A stretch of DNA of 64,000 nt from Algimonas porphyrae (GCF_041429795.1 NZ_CP163424.1:2172001-2236000); one strand, 5' to 3'. Positions 27,931 through 38,207 are shown, counted from the stretch's first letter. The notes: a model not told the origin generated them from the letters alone. Translations and numbers: made by a program.

Positions 27931-29502
27931 CTAAGAAGCGGACTGGCGCAACATGTCGGGCACGGATTTGCGAAGCTGATATTTCAGAACCTTGCCGGAG
28001 CCGCCGCGCGGCAGTTCCGTCACGATATGCAGATGGCCGGGCAGCTTGTAGCGCGCCAGGCGTCCTTGCAGATGCGCCAGAACATCATCCAGCGTACAGC
28101 TTTGATCCTGTTCCAAGACACCGACGACGCAGCCGGTTTCTCCCCATTTCTCGTGCGGCACGCCGATGACGGCGAGCTCTGAAAATTGCGGCATTTCGAA
28201 GATAACGCTTTCGATTTCAGCGGGATAGACGTTCTCTCCGCCTGAAATATACATGTCTTTCACGCGGTCTTCGATATAGACATAGCCATCCGCATCCATG
28301 CGACCAATATCGCCTGACCGGAACCAGCCATCATCGGTAAAGCTGGCCGCATTGGCTTCGGGGTTACGCCAGTAACCGGGCGTTACGGACGCGCCCTTGA
28401 ACAGAATTTCGCCAGTCTGACCGCGTGGCACCTCTTGTCCGTTCTCATCGACGACCCTGATGCGCGAATGCGACAGGGGCCGCCCGGCACTGCCGATCCG
28501 GTGCGGAATATCTTCTTTTCGTAGTGTCGTCCCTGCGGCACAGGTTTCGGTCATTCCGTAGCCTTCCTGAATGACCAAGCCCTTTTCGAGCCAGAAATGC
28601 GACAAGGGTTCCGGCACGGTTTCGCCACCGCCCAGTGCGATCTCGATCCGGGAGAAGTCGATCTTGTCGATATCGGGATGCAGCCGCATGGCGTTATACG
28701 CCGCAGGAACCATGAACAGAACAGCGACGCTCAGATCAGGGTCATCGATCGCTTTGAGTGTCGCATCGACATCGAAAATTCGCATGATGACGCAGCACCC
28801 GCCGATCCAGAGGCAGGGCAAGGCGGTCACGCCCAGTCCGCCAATGTGAAACAACGGCATATTGTTGAGGCTGACACGATCCGGTCGCGCATCTCCGACG
28901 CGCATCGCCCCGGCATTGGTGAATTCGATCATGCCATGCGTAATGATCACACCTTTCGGGTGTCCCGTTGTGCCCGACGAATACATCAGCAGTGCCTGTT
29001 CCGAATAGGTCTGCGGATGGAAATCATAGACGGGGCTCGCCTGAGCCAGACCCGCTTCGTAATCGCTATCCTTGCCGACGCCTGTTGTGTGAATCCAACA
29101 CTTAACGGATGGGCAGGCCTCCACCGAAGCCTTTGCGACACCGGCAAACGGCTCATCGACGAGGACGAGCGAGGCTTCGCTGTCATTCAGAATGTAGATC
29201 AACTCAGGCGGTGTCAGCCGGAAATTCAGCGCCAGACAGACGGCACCGACCCGCCAGCAGGCAAAGATCAATTCCATCACATCGGTAGTATTCAGGCACA
29301 GAAAAGCCACCCGATCCCCGGGCGCGATCCCGCGGTCCTTAAGCATGCCAGCCGCCCGTGCCACGCGTTCATGCATGTCGGCGTAGGTGAAGACGCGTTG
29401 GCTGGCGAGATCGACCATGGCGCGCGCATCCGGTTTGGTCGCCGCGTGATATTCGATCCAGTCGATGACTTGATTGAAATCGCTGTAAGCTTTCTGTGTC
29501 AT
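27931..29502 (-). CDS. Acyl-CoA synthetase (AMP-forming, FadD-like)
   Basis: Activates a carboxylic acid, probably a fatty or aromatic acid, to its CoA thioester through an acyl-AMP. The 523-aa ANL-family protein has the P-loop YSSGTTGHPKGV (about residue 172), GYGMTETCA (about 318), the hinge region RSGDIGRMDADGYVYIEDR and the catalytic lysine in GSGKVLKYQLRK near the C-terminus. The substrate is not readable. It lies 15 bases downstream of an acyl-CoA dehydrogenase, so the two probably act in sequence. Confidence 0.9.
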   Translation of the reverse strand: MTQKAYSDFNQVIDWIEYHAATKPDARAMVDLASQRVFTYADMHERVARAAGMLKDRGIAPGDRVAFLCLNTTDVMELIFACWRVGAVCLALNFRLTPPELIYILNDSEASLVLVDEPFAGVAKASVEACPSVKCWIHTTGVGKDSDYEAGLAQASPVYDFHPQTYSEQALLMYSSGTTGHPKGVIITHGMIEFTNAGAMRVGDARPDRVSLNNMPLFHIGGLGVTALPCLWIGGCCVIMRIFDVDATLKAIDDPDLSVAVLFMVPAAYNAMRLHPDIDKIDFSRIEIALGGGETVPEPLSHFWLEKGLVIQEGYGMTETCAAGTTLRKEDIPHRIGSAGRPLSHSRIRVVDENGQEVPRGQTGEILFKGASVTPGYWRNPEANAASFTDDGWFRSGDIGRMDADGYVYIEDRVKDMYISGGENVYPAEIESVIFEMPQFSELAVIGVPHEKWGETGCVVGVLEQDQSCTLDDVLAHLQGRLARYKLPGHLHIVTELPRGGSGKVLKYQLRKSVPDMLRQSAS

Positions 29503-29517
29503 CTCATAACCCCAACT

Positions 29518-30675
29518 CTAAAGACCCATCTGGCGGACGGCCAAGTCTCTCATGATTTCTTCGGACCCACCGCCGATCGCGATGACTTTGACATCCCGGT
29601 AGATCGATTCAACCCGGTTTCCGCGCAAGTAACCCGCACCACCCAATATCTGCATCGCCTCGCTGGCGACGAATTCGAGCGCCTTGGTGGCGAAGAACTT
29701 CACCTTGGAGAGTTCCGCTACCGGCATTGTGCCCTGTTCGATCGTCGCGCAGATGATCCAGAGATGGCTGCGCAGTGCATCGATCCGGGCGCTCATATCC
29801 GCAATCTTGTGACGGATAACTTGATGCTTAATCAATGGCTTACCGAAGGTTTCTCGCTGTTGCGCCCAGGCGATACTGTCTTCCAGCGCCGCCTCCATCA
29901 TGCCGAGTGAGATCGAGGCCAGGCTCAGGCGCTCATAATTGAAATTGTTCATGATCTGAATGAAGCCGTAATTTTCCTGCCCCATCAGATTATCAGCCGG
30001 AACGCGCAGATCATCGAAATAGAGCGTCGCCTGATTGGATGCCCACCAGCCCATTTTCTTGCCCAGTTCCGTGCGCGAAAATCCGGGCCGGTCCGCTTCG
30101 ACGAAGAACAGCGAAATCCCAGCCAGCCCCTCGCCGCCCGTACGCGCGCCAACGACGAAATAGTCGCTCTCCATCCCGCCCGTTATGAACGTCTTGGAGC
30201 CGTTGAGGACCCACATATCGCCGTCACGTCTGGCCGTCGTTTTAAGGCGCGCAACATCCGATCCGCCGCCCGGTTCGGTGATCGCTAGGGACGACCCGAC
30301 CCGTCCGGCAATGATCTCCGGGAGAATTTCTGTCCGGATCCGATCATTGGCAAGGCGCTGAATCGGATCGAGCGAAATGCCCCGCCCGCCGATTGCCGCG
30401 CCAATGCCGCCGACGCCGCAGCGCGCAATTTCGATGGCGGCATCCATACGCATGAACGGATCATCAAATCCCAGCCCGCCATAAGCCTCGTCGATCCCAA
30501 AGCCCCACAACCCCAGCGCCCCGAACTTCTCATGAATGGCCCACGGCACTTCACCGGCCTCGTCCCAGTCGAAGGCATGGGGTGTAATCTCACGCGCCAT
30601 GAAATCACGGAGCATCTCGCGGAAAGCGCGGCGTTCAACCGTGTCGAACGGATTGGCAAGTGTCTGACGTGTCAT
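29518..30675 (-). CDS. Acyl-CoA dehydrogenase
   Basis: A FAD-dependent alpha,beta-dehydrogenase of acyl-CoA thioesters that passes electrons to ETF. The 385-aa protein has the family motifs ITEPGGGSDVA and TFITGG in the middle domain, and QILGGAGYLRGNRVESIYRDVK at the C-terminal flavin/substrate site. Length is normal. It is upstream of the acyl-CoA ligase on the same strand; ETF-QO is encoded at 57440-59125. Confidence 0.92.
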   Translation of the reverse strand: MTRQTLANPFDTVERRAFREMLRDFMAREITPHAFDWDEAGEVPWAIHEKFGALGLWGFGIDEAYGGLGFDDPFMRMDAAIEIARCGVGGIGAAIGGRGISLDPIQRLANDRIRTEILPEIIAGRVGSSLAITEPGGGSDVARLKTTARRDGDMWVLNGSKTFITGGMESDYFVVGARTGGEGLAGISLFFVEADRPGFSRTELGKKMGWWASNQATLYFDDLRVPADNLMGQENYGFIQIMNNFNYERLSLASISLGMMEAALEDSIAWAQQRETFGKPLIKHQVIRHKIADMSARIDALRSHLWIICATIEQGTMPVAELSKVKFFATKALEFVASEAMQILGGAGYLRGNRVESIYRDVKVIAIGGGSEEIMRDLAVRQMGL

Positions 30676-30796
30676 GACCTGAAGGCCTAGCGGGACGACA
30701 TGGGCGCTGCAATGACATGTGAGACGCCATCACAAGGGGGCTCATGACGGCAATGCACTTTACGGCAACGACATCACGCGACAATCAAACGCGCAT

Positions 30797-30826
30797 AAAA
30801 AAGGGCCGCCCCCTCCGGACGGCCCT
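30797..30826 (-). terminator. Rho-independent terminator after the TonB receptor gene
   Basis: On the minus strand AGGGCCG and CGGCCCT pair around an 11-base loop and are followed by TTTTTT. It lies about 70 bases past the receptor stop and isolates the receptor from the acyl-CoA dehydrogenase operon. The rest of the 30676-30894 gap shows nothing else. Confidence 0.85.
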
Positions 30827-30894
30827 CCTCCCCAACGAAGCGGATGCGTCGGCTTTGCAGCCGACTGGGATCCGCCTCACCCCGTGAGTAAGTT

Positions 30895-33552
30895 TTAGAA
30901 GTTCTTCCGAAGGCTGACACCATAAGTGCGCGGCTGGTTCGGGTAGGAACTGATCGTACCCGCCTGCACGACGCCCGGGAAGGCGCTGGTGAGCGTTTCG
31001 TGGTTGAAGATGTTCCGACCCCAGAAACGGATATCCAGTCCGCTGTCGAGGCTGAAGCCAAGCGCCGCGTTCACATTGCTGGTGTCACGTGTGACGCCTG
31101 GAATGTTGTCGACGACCTGGATTTCGTCTTCATACTGATAATCGGCGCGGATGAAGGCATCGATCTTCTCGGACAGCGAGAACTCATACTGGCCGGAGAA
31201 GGACAGAGAGACTTCGTTGATGCCGGCAGGCTGTTCGCCCGACAGATCGCCAATCCCGTCATTCGGCAGACCGAAGGCCTGATCTTCGACACTGCCCTGA
31301 ACAACCGGAGCACCGCGATAGTCGTCATATGTCGGATCCTGCAGAATACCTGCAAAGCCGAGGGTCAGACCATCGACAGGGGTGAAGGTCGAGTCGAACT
31401 CGATACCCTGTGTCGACTGTTCACCCGCATTGGCAAGAACGAAGCCCGTGCCCTGGAAGATGGTCGACTGGAAGCCTTCGATCGTCTGATCGAACAGCGC
31501 CATATTGAACGCACCCCAGCCGAAACGGGCTTTCAGACCGATTTCGTAGACTGTGGACTCTTCTGGACCCGCAAAGCGTGTACCGAAGTTACGACCTGTG
31601 CGGACATTATAGTTCGTCGGCAGCAGACCGGCTTCGAACAGCGCAGGACCGCTATTGATGAACGGACGGGAGTCGCGCGTCAGGTTCCAGGAGGATGACT
31701 TCCAACCTGTCGATGTCGATGCATAGATGTTGAGATTGTCACTCACCTCGAATGCACCTTTGACCGTGTAGGTGAACTGATCATCATCCGTGATGCCAGG
31801 TTCGACAGCATTGCCGAAAGCGAGGAATTGCGGCTGGAACTGCAGCGGCAGAAGACCGGCCAGCGGACCGTTCGGATCGGCAGCAGAGGCTGCAGAGCCT
31901 GCCAGCACCAGATTGACATAGCCTTGTGCAGCTGGACCGAAAGCGCCCGAGGCCGCAGCCTGGAAGTTGGCGGGCGTAAACGCGATGCCAAGCGCCTGCT
32001 GGAAGGACGGAATACCCGCCGCCGCATTGCCGTTCAGGAACAGACCGGTCGAGATGACCTGTGTCCCATCAGCGCCTGTTAGCGACAGGTTACTGAACAC
32101 GTCATTATTGACGGTGGACGCAGTGACCTGCTTGTTGTCGTTCACGTAGGAGCCGCCCAGCGTGACCGTAAAGCGGTCCGTCAGTTCATAATCGACATTG
32201 GCGAAGAGCGAGAAGCTCTCATTGTCCTGTGTGAAGGTCTCGTTGATCTGAACATTATCGTTGAAAAACGTCCCCGGCGCAAAGCCCAGTGACGCTTCGA
32301 TACCGGCCAGCGGAGACGCTGCTGGGCCGAGAACCAGTGACTGACCACCCGATGCCAACGCATCGATATAGCCGCGCAGCTGATTGCCGTAATCCAGACC
32401 CGAGTTCTGATCGATCAATTCGTTGAAATAGAAACCGCCGACAAGCCAGCTCAGCGGGCCACCGCCTGTTGAAGCCAGTCGGAATTCCTGGGTGAAGGTC
32501 GAAATGTCGACGCCTTGGAAAACATCTTCCAGAAGTTCCAGTGACGTGAAGTCATTGTCGCTTTCATAGAAGGCATTATTGGCACGCTGCGCTGTGATCG
32601 ACGTCATGGTGACGCCGCCCAGCCAATCGAAGTCCTTGTCGATCTGCAGCGACAGGCCTTCATCCGTGATTTCGTTGTTTGTCGCGCGATTGGCTGTCGT
32701 CTGATAGCTGAACGTATCGGTCAGACCGGGAACCGTTCCGCCCAGAGCCTGAATGATACCGACTGTCGGACCCGCCACGACCGTGGTCGTACCACAGCAA
32801 TTCTCGTCAATCGTCGAGCGGTCGGCAATGATGCGGACTGACAGATCGTCGGTTGGCGTCCAGAGCAGCTGGCCGCGAATATTGAAGCGGTTCAGATCAT
32901 TGAACTTGCCGCCGGCCGTTCCGGGAGCCGGATCGAAATAACCATCGCGATACTGATAACCACCGCCCAGGCTGAAAGCGACATTCTCGCTCAGACCCGT
33001 CGAGGCATAGCCTTTGACATAGCCGAGGCCGTAATTGCCGAGACCGCCTTCAACGTAACCATTGCCCTCAAAGTCCGGCTCTGCCGTGATGACGCTGACA
33101 ACACCCGCTGAAGCGTTCTTACCGAACAGGGTCGACTGCGGCCCTGACAGAACCTCGATCCGCTGCAGGTTGGGCAGGTCGGCGATTTGAGCCGCGGCGC
33201 GCGACCGATAGACACCATCGATGAACAGGCCGACGGATGGCTCGATCCCGATATTGTTACCGCCATTGCCGAAGCCGCGGATGATCAGTGTCGAGTTGGC
33301 CGAGTTCTGCAGCTGCGAAACCCTGAAGGTCGGAACGACGGACTGCAGGTCCTTGATGTCGAGGATCTGTGCCTTTTCGATCACATCCGCGGTCGTGACG
33401 GTCACCGCAACGGGTGTGTCCTGCAGCGTTGTCTGACGCTTCGTGGCCGTGACGATGATCTCGTCATCGAATGTGTCCTGAGCGTAAGCCGGTGTAACAA
33501 GAAGAGCCAGCGCAGCCGTAGAGGTCGCAAGTAGCGAACGTGTCTTAGTCAT
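30895..33552 (-). CDS. TonB-dependent outer-membrane receptor
   Basis: An 885-aa gated outer-membrane porin importing a large or scarce ligand. It has a signal peptide (TKTRSLLATSTAALALLVTPAYAQ), a TonB-box-like DDEIIVTATKR, a plug domain (about 45-160, with SVGLFIDGVYRSR and VLSGPQSTLFGKN) and a 22-strand barrel ending in the C-terminal TYGVSLRKNF with the terminal Phe. Its style matches the large proteobacterial families for sugars, lipids or aromatics, not a clear siderophore receptor. The ATG at 33552 opens the signal peptide. The ligand may be linked to the acyl-CoA genes around it, which is inference. Confidence 0.92.
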   Translation of the reverse strand: MTKTRSLLATSTAALALLVTPAYAQDTFDDEIIVTATKRQTTLQDTPVAVTVTTADVIEKAQILDIKDLQSVVPTFRVSQLQNSANSTLIIRGFGNGGNNIGIEPSVGLFIDGVYRSRAAAQIADLPNLQRIEVLSGPQSTLFGKNASAGVVSVITAEPDFEGNGYVEGGLGNYGLGYVKGYASTGLSENVAFSLGGGYQYRDGYFDPAPGTAGGKFNDLNRFNIRGQLLWTPTDDLSVRIIADRSTIDENCCGTTTVVAGPTVGIIQALGGTVPGLTDTFSYQTTANRATNNEITDEGLSLQIDKDFDWLGGVTMTSITAQRANNAFYESDNDFTSLELLEDVFQGVDISTFTQEFRLASTGGGPLSWLVGGFYFNELIDQNSGLDYGNQLRGYIDALASGGQSLVLGPAASPLAGIEASLGFAPGTFFNDNVQINETFTQDNESFSLFANVDYELTDRFTVTLGGSYVNDNKQVTASTVNNDVFSNLSLTGADGTQVISTGLFLNGNAAAGIPSFQQALGIAFTPANFQAAASGAFGPAAQGYVNLVLAGSAASAADPNGPLAGLLPLQFQPQFLAFGNAVEPGITDDDQFTYTVKGAFEVSDNLNIYASTSTGWKSSSWNLTRDSRPFINSGPALFEAGLLPTNYNVRTGRNFGTRFAGPEESTVYEIGLKARFGWGAFNMALFDQTIEGFQSTIFQGTGFVLANAGEQSTQGIEFDSTFTPVDGLTLGFAGILQDPTYDDYRGAPVVQGSVEDQAFGLPNDGIGDLSGEQPAGINEVSLSFSGQYEFSLSEKIDAFIRADYQYEDEIQVVDNIPGVTRDTSNVNAALGFSLDSGLDIRFWGRNIFNHETLTSAFPGVVQAGTISSYPNQPRTYGVSLRKNF

Positions 33553-33570
33553 GGGGTTCCCGTGGTTATT

Positions 33571-33599
33571 GTCCAAGGCCGCTTTGTGCGGCTTTGGAC
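33571..33599. promoter_or_regulatory. 5'-leader hairpin of the TonB receptor gene
   Basis: GTCCAA-x-GCCGC and GCGGC-x-TTGGAC form an 11-pair stem with one mismatch and a five-base loop (ACAAA on the minus strand). It ends about 18 bases before the receptor ATG and just ahead of GGGAA. The position fits an RNA structure that affects translation or mRNA stability. No T-tract follows, so it is not a simple terminator. Confidence 0.45.
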
Positions 33600-33702
33600 C
33601 CGAATAGGCAGAGGATGACAATCTCGCAAGCTCTGTTTGTCATGGATCATGGAATCTCGGCCAGCTGTTGTTTTCATGCCACAGGCCGGGCAAGACGGGC
33701 CC

Positions 33703-34455
33703 ATGAGCTTTCGTGACCGTCTTGAATCCGGCGACCTTATCTGGGGTCCCTTCTACACATCCCCTGCAATCGCCCATCTGGAAGCGACAGCCCGGATCGA
33801 TTGCGACTGCGTCTGCCTGGACGGCGAACACGGCGTTTTCGACAGGATCGATCTCAATCTGGGCATTCTGGCCCTGCGGGCCGCCGGTCGGGCGGCAATA
33901 GTCCGGATCGCCCAGAACGATCCGTCCCTGATCGGGGCTGCGCTCGATTCGGGGGCCGATGCCATTCTCTGCCCCCACGTCCGCACGGCTGATGATGCCC
34001 AATCGCTCGCAAGTCACGCCCGTTACGCTACGGGCCGCGGCTTTTCGGGCTCGGTCCGATCAGCGGCCTATGGCGCGCAGTCTCTGACGGAACAGATCGT
34101 ACAGGCCGATCGCCATATTGCCGTCATCGCCCAGATCGAAGACGCCGACGCGCTCGACCATGTCGAGCCCATTTGCGCCACGCCGGGACTGGATGCGATC
34201 TTCATCGGTCGGTCCGATCTGACCGTTTCGATGGGGAAAACGGATCGGGACGACCCGGCCGTCACAGACGCCGTCATCCACATTGCCGAGACGGCCCGTC
34301 GCCACGGAAAAAGGATCGGAACCTTTGTCGGAACGGCCAGCGAAATCCCGAAATGGCGCGCACATGGTGTCCATTTCTTTTTGATGGGATCTGATATCAG
34401 CCTGCTGATCGCAGGTGCCAACGGGCTGGCATCACAGATCCGTGAGCATGGCTGA
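33703..34455 (+). CDS. HpcH/HpaI-family aldolase
   Basis: A 250-aa class II, metal-dependent aldolase/citrate-lyase-like TIM barrel that cleaves or forms 2-keto-3-deoxy or 4-hydroxy-2-oxo acids to release pyruvate or a related fragment. Motifs are DGEHGVFD (about residue 42), AQIEDADALDHV with the metal-ligand glutamate, and GLDAIFIGRSDLTVSMG. The start at 33703 fits homologue length; upstream in-frame ATGs add an unrelated stretch. It stands alone between the divergent receptor gene and the thiolase gene. Confidence 0.88.
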   Translation: MSFRDRLESGDLIWGPFYTSPAIAHLEATARIDCDCVCLDGEHGVFDRIDLNLGILALRAAGRAAIVRIAQNDPSLIGAALDSGADAILCPHVRTADDAQSLASHARYATGRGFSGSVRSAAYGAQSLTEQIVQADRHIAVIAQIEDADALDHVEPICATPGLDAIFIGRSDLTVSMGKTDRDDPAVTDAVIHIAETARRHGKRIGTFVGTASEIPKWRAHGVHFFLMGSDISLLIAGANGLASQIREHG

Positions 34456-34621
34456 CGGGCTGAAACTGTCCCCTTTGCCTGCATCCTTCATGCAAAGTTG
34501 GGGTTCAACACAACACGGATGAAGCGTGGAATCACAGCTACCGGCCCTTCCCTTGCCCGGCTGCCGCGTATTAGAGGCAGCGCAACTTAACTGACACACT
34601 CGGAGCAAGGGAGTTTCGACC

Positions 34622-35830
34622 ATGGCCGAAGCATTCATCTACGACGCGGTGAGAACACCGCGCGGCAAAGGCAAAAAAGACGGCAGCCTGCACGAAATCA
34701 CGCCTCTACAGCTCGCCGCACAGGTCATGAAAGCCATTCCGGAGCGGTTGAACATCGACAAGGGCGAAGTCGAAGATGTCGCCTTTGGCTGTGTGTCCCC
34801 GGTCGGCGAGCAGGGATCGGTCATCACCCGCACGGCTGTGCTCGAGGCGGGCTATCCGATCCAGACCTCCGGTATACAGGTCAACCGCTTCTGCGGCTCG
34901 GGGCTGGAAGCCACCAACATTGCAGCAGCCAAGGTCATGTCCGGCGAATGCGACATCGCCATGGGCGGCGGCGTCGAAAGCATGAGCCGCGTACCCATGG
35001 GTAGCGACGGCGGCGCCATGGTGGCCGACCCGGAAGCCATGTTCGACCTCTATTTCGTGCCGCAGGGCATTTCAGCAGACTTGATTGCAACAAAATACGG
35101 CTTTTCCCGCGACGATGCGGACGCCTATGCCGTCGAAAGCCATAAGCGCGCGACCAAGGCCTGGGACGAAGGCCGTTTCGACAAGTCGATCATTCCGGTC
35201 AAGGATGTGATGGGCGTCGAAATCCTGGCCCGTGACGAAACGATCCGTCCCAAGACGGATATGCAGGCCCTCGGAGCACTCAACCCGTCCTTCGCCATGC
35301 TGGGACAGAACTTCGGCTTCAATGACGTCGCCAAACTGCGCTATCCAGAAGTCGAAGCGATCAACCATATCCACCATGCCGGCAACAGCTCCGGTATCGT
35401 CGACGGGGCGGCCGCGGTGCTGCTCGGCAATAAGGATGCGGGTGAGCGCCTCGGCATGAAGCCGCGAGCGCGCATCGTGTCCATGGCGTCCATCGGCTCT
35501 GAACCGACCATCATGCTGATGGGTCCGGAAGTGGCGGCGCAAAAAGCCCTGAAACGGGCTGGCATGAAATCGACCGATATCGATATTTACGAGCTCAACG
35601 AAGCCTTTGCCGCTGTCGTGCTTCGCTTCATGCAGGCGATGGATGTGGATCATTCGATCATGAACGTGAATGGCGGGGCGATCGCCATGGGCCATCCGCT
35701 GGGCGCGACGGGTGCGATGGTGCTCGGCACCATGGTGGACGAGCTGGAACGGGCCGACAAGGAAACCGCCCTCGTCACGCTCTGCATCGGCGGCGGGATG
35801 GGCATCGCGACCATCATCGAGCGCGTTTAG
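34622..35830 (+). CDS. fadA: Acetyl-CoA C-acyltransferase (3-ketoacyl-CoA thiolase)
   Basis: Thiolytic cleavage of 3-ketoacyl-CoA in beta-oxidation. The 402-aa protein has the nucleophilic cysteine at 91 in [15 protein letters not shown], the GHPLGATG histidine motif (about 359) and the second cysteine in [14 protein letters not shown] lies eight bases upstream of the ATG. It is followed after 25 bases by the multifunctional FadB, the normal thiolase-hydratase/dehydrogenase operon. The symbol is assigned by function; FadI would be equally fair. Confidence 0.93.
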   Translation: MAEAFIYDAVRTPRGKGKKDGSLHEITPLQLAAQVMKAIPERLNIDKGEVEDVAFGCVSPVGEQGSVITRTAVLEAGYPIQTSGIQVNRFCGSGLEATNIAAAKVMSGECDIAMGGGVESMSRVPMGSDGGAMVADPEAMFDLYFVPQGISADLIATKYGFSRDDADAYAVESHKRATKAWDEGRFDKSIIPVKDVMGVEILARDETIRPKTDMQALGALNPSFAMLGQNFGFNDVAKLRYPEVEAINHIHHAGNSSGIVDGAAAVLLGNKDAGERLGMKPRARIVSMASIGSEPTIMLMGPEVAAQKALKRAGMKSTDIDIYELNEAFAAVVLRFMQAMDVDHSIMNVNGGAIAMGHPLGATGAMVLGTMVDELERADKETALVTLCIGGGMGIATIIERV

Positions 35831-35855
35831 GCCCAAAGGACGACAGGACAGGACA

Positions 35856-38207
35856 ATGGCAGACTACACAACTTTTTCCGTCGAAACGGACGCGGACGGC
35901 ATCGCCCTGATGACAATCGACGTGCCCAATCAGGGCATGAACGTCATCGACGAAAATTTCATGGCTGAAATGCCGCGTTTCTTCGACGCATTCATCGCCT
36001 CTGAAACGATGACGGGGCTCGTCATCGCATCCGGGCGCAAGAACGCCTTCATGGCGGGCGCCGATCTGCGCATGCTGGAAAAGCAGGACGGCACGCTCGA
36101 CAAGGCTGCTTTTGAGGCGGGCATGACGCTCAACCGGGCCTTCCGGAAACTGGAAACGGGCGGTCATACGGATCGCGAAATTCAGCGTGAAGGCAAGAAA
36201 GCCAAGCCCGTTGCCGTCGCGCTGGAAGGTCTGGCGCTGGGCGGCGGCCTGGAACTGGCGCTGGCCGGCCACTACCGCGTTGTCGCAGACAGCCCCAAGG
36301 TGAAGCTCGGCCTGCCGGAAGTGCTGGTCGGACTTCTGCCCGGCGGCGGCGGCACGCAACGCGTGCCGCGTCTGATCGGACTGCAGAATGCCGCGCAGAT
36401 GATCACGACCGGGACCAATCTCAACGCTCAGAAAGCCAAGGCGCAAGGTCTGGTCCATGAAGTAGTCGAGCCCGGGACAACCATCGACGCCGCCAAAGCC
36501 TGGGTGAAGGACAATATGGCCGGCACATTGCAGCCTTGGGACGTGAAAGGTTTCAAGGTTCCGGGCGGCGCAGGCGCAACCAATCCCAAGGCCGTGCAAT
36601 TCTTCTCGGCGGCCAATGCCATGGCACTGGCCAAGTCCAAGGATAATTTCCCGGCCATCAAGGCGATCATGTCCTGCCTCTATGAGGGCACCATGTTGCC
36701 GATGAGCAAGGCGATCGAAGTCGAGACCAAATATTTCCTCTCCCTGTTCGGCGATCCGGTTGCCAAGAACATGATCCGCACCCTGTTCGTGAACAAGCAG
36801 GCGGCGGAAAAGGGTGCGGGACGCCCCGACGGCATCGACAAGGTCGAGATCCGCAAAGTCGGCGTTCTCGGCGCTGGCCTGATGGGCTCCGGCATTGCGC
36901 ATGTCACCGCCAAAGCCGGTATGGAGGTCATCAGCCTCGACCGCACGGATGAGGAGGCGCAGAAATCCGTCGCTTATACCAAGAAGATCCTCGACAAGCG
37001 GGTCAAACGCGGTCGCATGACGCAGGAAAAAGCCGATGCCTTTCTCGCGCGCATCACGCCGACATCCAACTATGACGATCTGAAAGATGTCGATTTGATC
37101 ATCGAGGCCGTCTTCGAACGCCCCGACGTCAAGGCCGACGTCATCAAGAAAACCGAAGCGGTGATTGGCGACGATGTCGTTTTCGCGTCCAATACATCAA
37201 CCTTGCCGATCGGCGGTCTGGCGAAACATTCCGAGCGCCCCGAACTGTTTATCGGCATGCATTTCTTCAGCCCCGTTGAGCGTATGCCGCTGCTGGAAAT
37301 CATCCCGCATGACGGCACGGGCGATCGCGCGCTGGCTGTCGCCTTCGACTATAACAGCAAGATCAGAAAGACGCCGATCGTCGTGAAGGACGTGCGCGGC
37401 TTCTTCACCAATCAGGTTTTCCCGCCCTACATCAACGAAGCGGCCCTGATGGTGACGGAGGGCGTATCTCTGGCCCTGATCGAGAATAGCGCCCTGAATA
37501 TGGGGCTTCCGATCGGTCCGCTGGCCGTGTCCGACGATACCACGCTGAAGCTGGGTTACGACATCATGCGCTCGACCCAGGAAGAAATGGGCAAGGATTA
37601 CGTCCCGTCTGGTATCGAAGATTTCATGGAAAACATGGTCACCAAATGGGACCGGGCCGGGCGTCGTTTCGGCGCGGGTTTCTATGACTATGACGAGACC
37701 GGCAAACGCCTGGGCCTGTGGAAAGGCATGACCGATCACTATCCTTTGCTCGAAGACCAACCGACGCAGGAAGAGGTGCAGCAACGCCTGATGTATGCGC
37801 TTCTGGTCCCGAGTGCGCGCACCTATGCCGAAGGGGTCGTTCCCGACCCGCAAAGCGCCGATCTGGGCGCGATCTTCGGCCTTGGCTTCCCGCCTTGGAC
37901 AGGCGGCCCGATGAGCTACATCGACACGATCGGCGTCGGCACTTTCGTCGCCACTGCCGACATGCTGGCCCAGCGCCACGGCGCACGCTTCACCCCGCCG
38001 CAGGGTCTGCGCGATATGGCTGAAAATGGTGAAACGATCTATGGCGGCGCGCCGACGACCTACTCCAAATCCGCGCTAGAGCGGATGCTGGAAGCCGATG
38101 TGGTCAAGATCGCCAACGGCATGGGTATCGCCGCCAGCGTCGATGATCTGAAAGCCGACACGATCGCCAAGATCCTGAACGCACAGGCGGGGAAGAAGGC
38201 CGCTTAA
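35856..38207 (+). CDS. fadB: Multifunctional fatty-acid oxidation protein (enoyl-CoA hydratase/3-hydroxyacyl-CoA dehydrogenase)
   Basis: Hydrates enoyl-CoA and oxidises 3-hydroxyacyl-CoA, feeding the thiolase. The 783-aa protein has an N-terminal crotonase domain (oxyanion region AFMAGADLRM; LALGGGLELALAGHYRV), the NAD-binding motif VGVLGAGLMGSGIAHVTAKAG at about 330-350, and the dehydrogenase segment MHFFSPVERMPLLEIIP. C-terminal 3HCDH domains follow. It is somewhat longer than E. coli FadB (729 aa). The start at 35856 has AGGAC just upstream. Confidence 0.94.
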   Translation: MADYTTFSVETDADGIALMTIDVPNQGMNVIDENFMAEMPRFFDAFIASETMTGLVIASGRKNAFMAGADLRMLEKQDGTLDKAAFEAGMTLNRAFRKLETGGHTDREIQREGKKAKPVAVALEGLALGGGLELALAGHYRVVADSPKVKLGLPEVLVGLLPGGGGTQRVPRLIGLQNAAQMITTGTNLNAQKAKAQGLVHEVVEPGTTIDAAKAWVKDNMAGTLQPWDVKGFKVPGGAGATNPKAVQFFSAANAMALAKSKDNFPAIKAIMSCLYEGTMLPMSKAIEVETKYFLSLFGDPVAKNMIRTLFVNKQAAEKGAGRPDGIDKVEIRKVGVLGAGLMGSGIAHVTAKAGMEVISLDRTDEEAQKSVAYTKKILDKRVKRGRMTQEKADAFLARITPTSNYDDLKDVDLIIEAVFERPDVKADVIKKTEAVIGDDVVFASNTSTLPIGGLAKHSERPELFIGMHFFSPVERMPLLEIIPHDGTGDRALAVAFDYNSKIRKTPIVVKDVRGFFTNQVFPPYINEAALMVTEGVSLALIENSALNMGLPIGPLAVSDDTTLKLGYDIMRSTQEEMGKDYVPSGIEDFMENMVTKWDRAGRRFGAGFYDYDETGKRLGLWKGMTDHYPLLEDQPTQEEVQQRLMYALLVPSARTYAEGVVPDPQSADLGAIFGLGFPPWTGGPMSYIDTIGVGTFVATADMLAQRHGARFTPPQGLRDMAENGETIYGGAPTTYSKSALERMLEADVVKIANGMGIAASVDDLKADTIAKILNAQAGKKAA

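Noticed and set aside
29821-29835. TTGAT-N5-ATCAA inverted repeat
   Set aside because: It lies inside the acyl-CoA dehydrogenase coding sequence and has five spacer bases; an FNR box needs four.
34480-34515. Small inverted repeat TGCAT/ATGCA between the aldolase and thiolase genes
   Set aside because: Short stem, no T-tract, and alternative pairing is equally likely; not a supported element.
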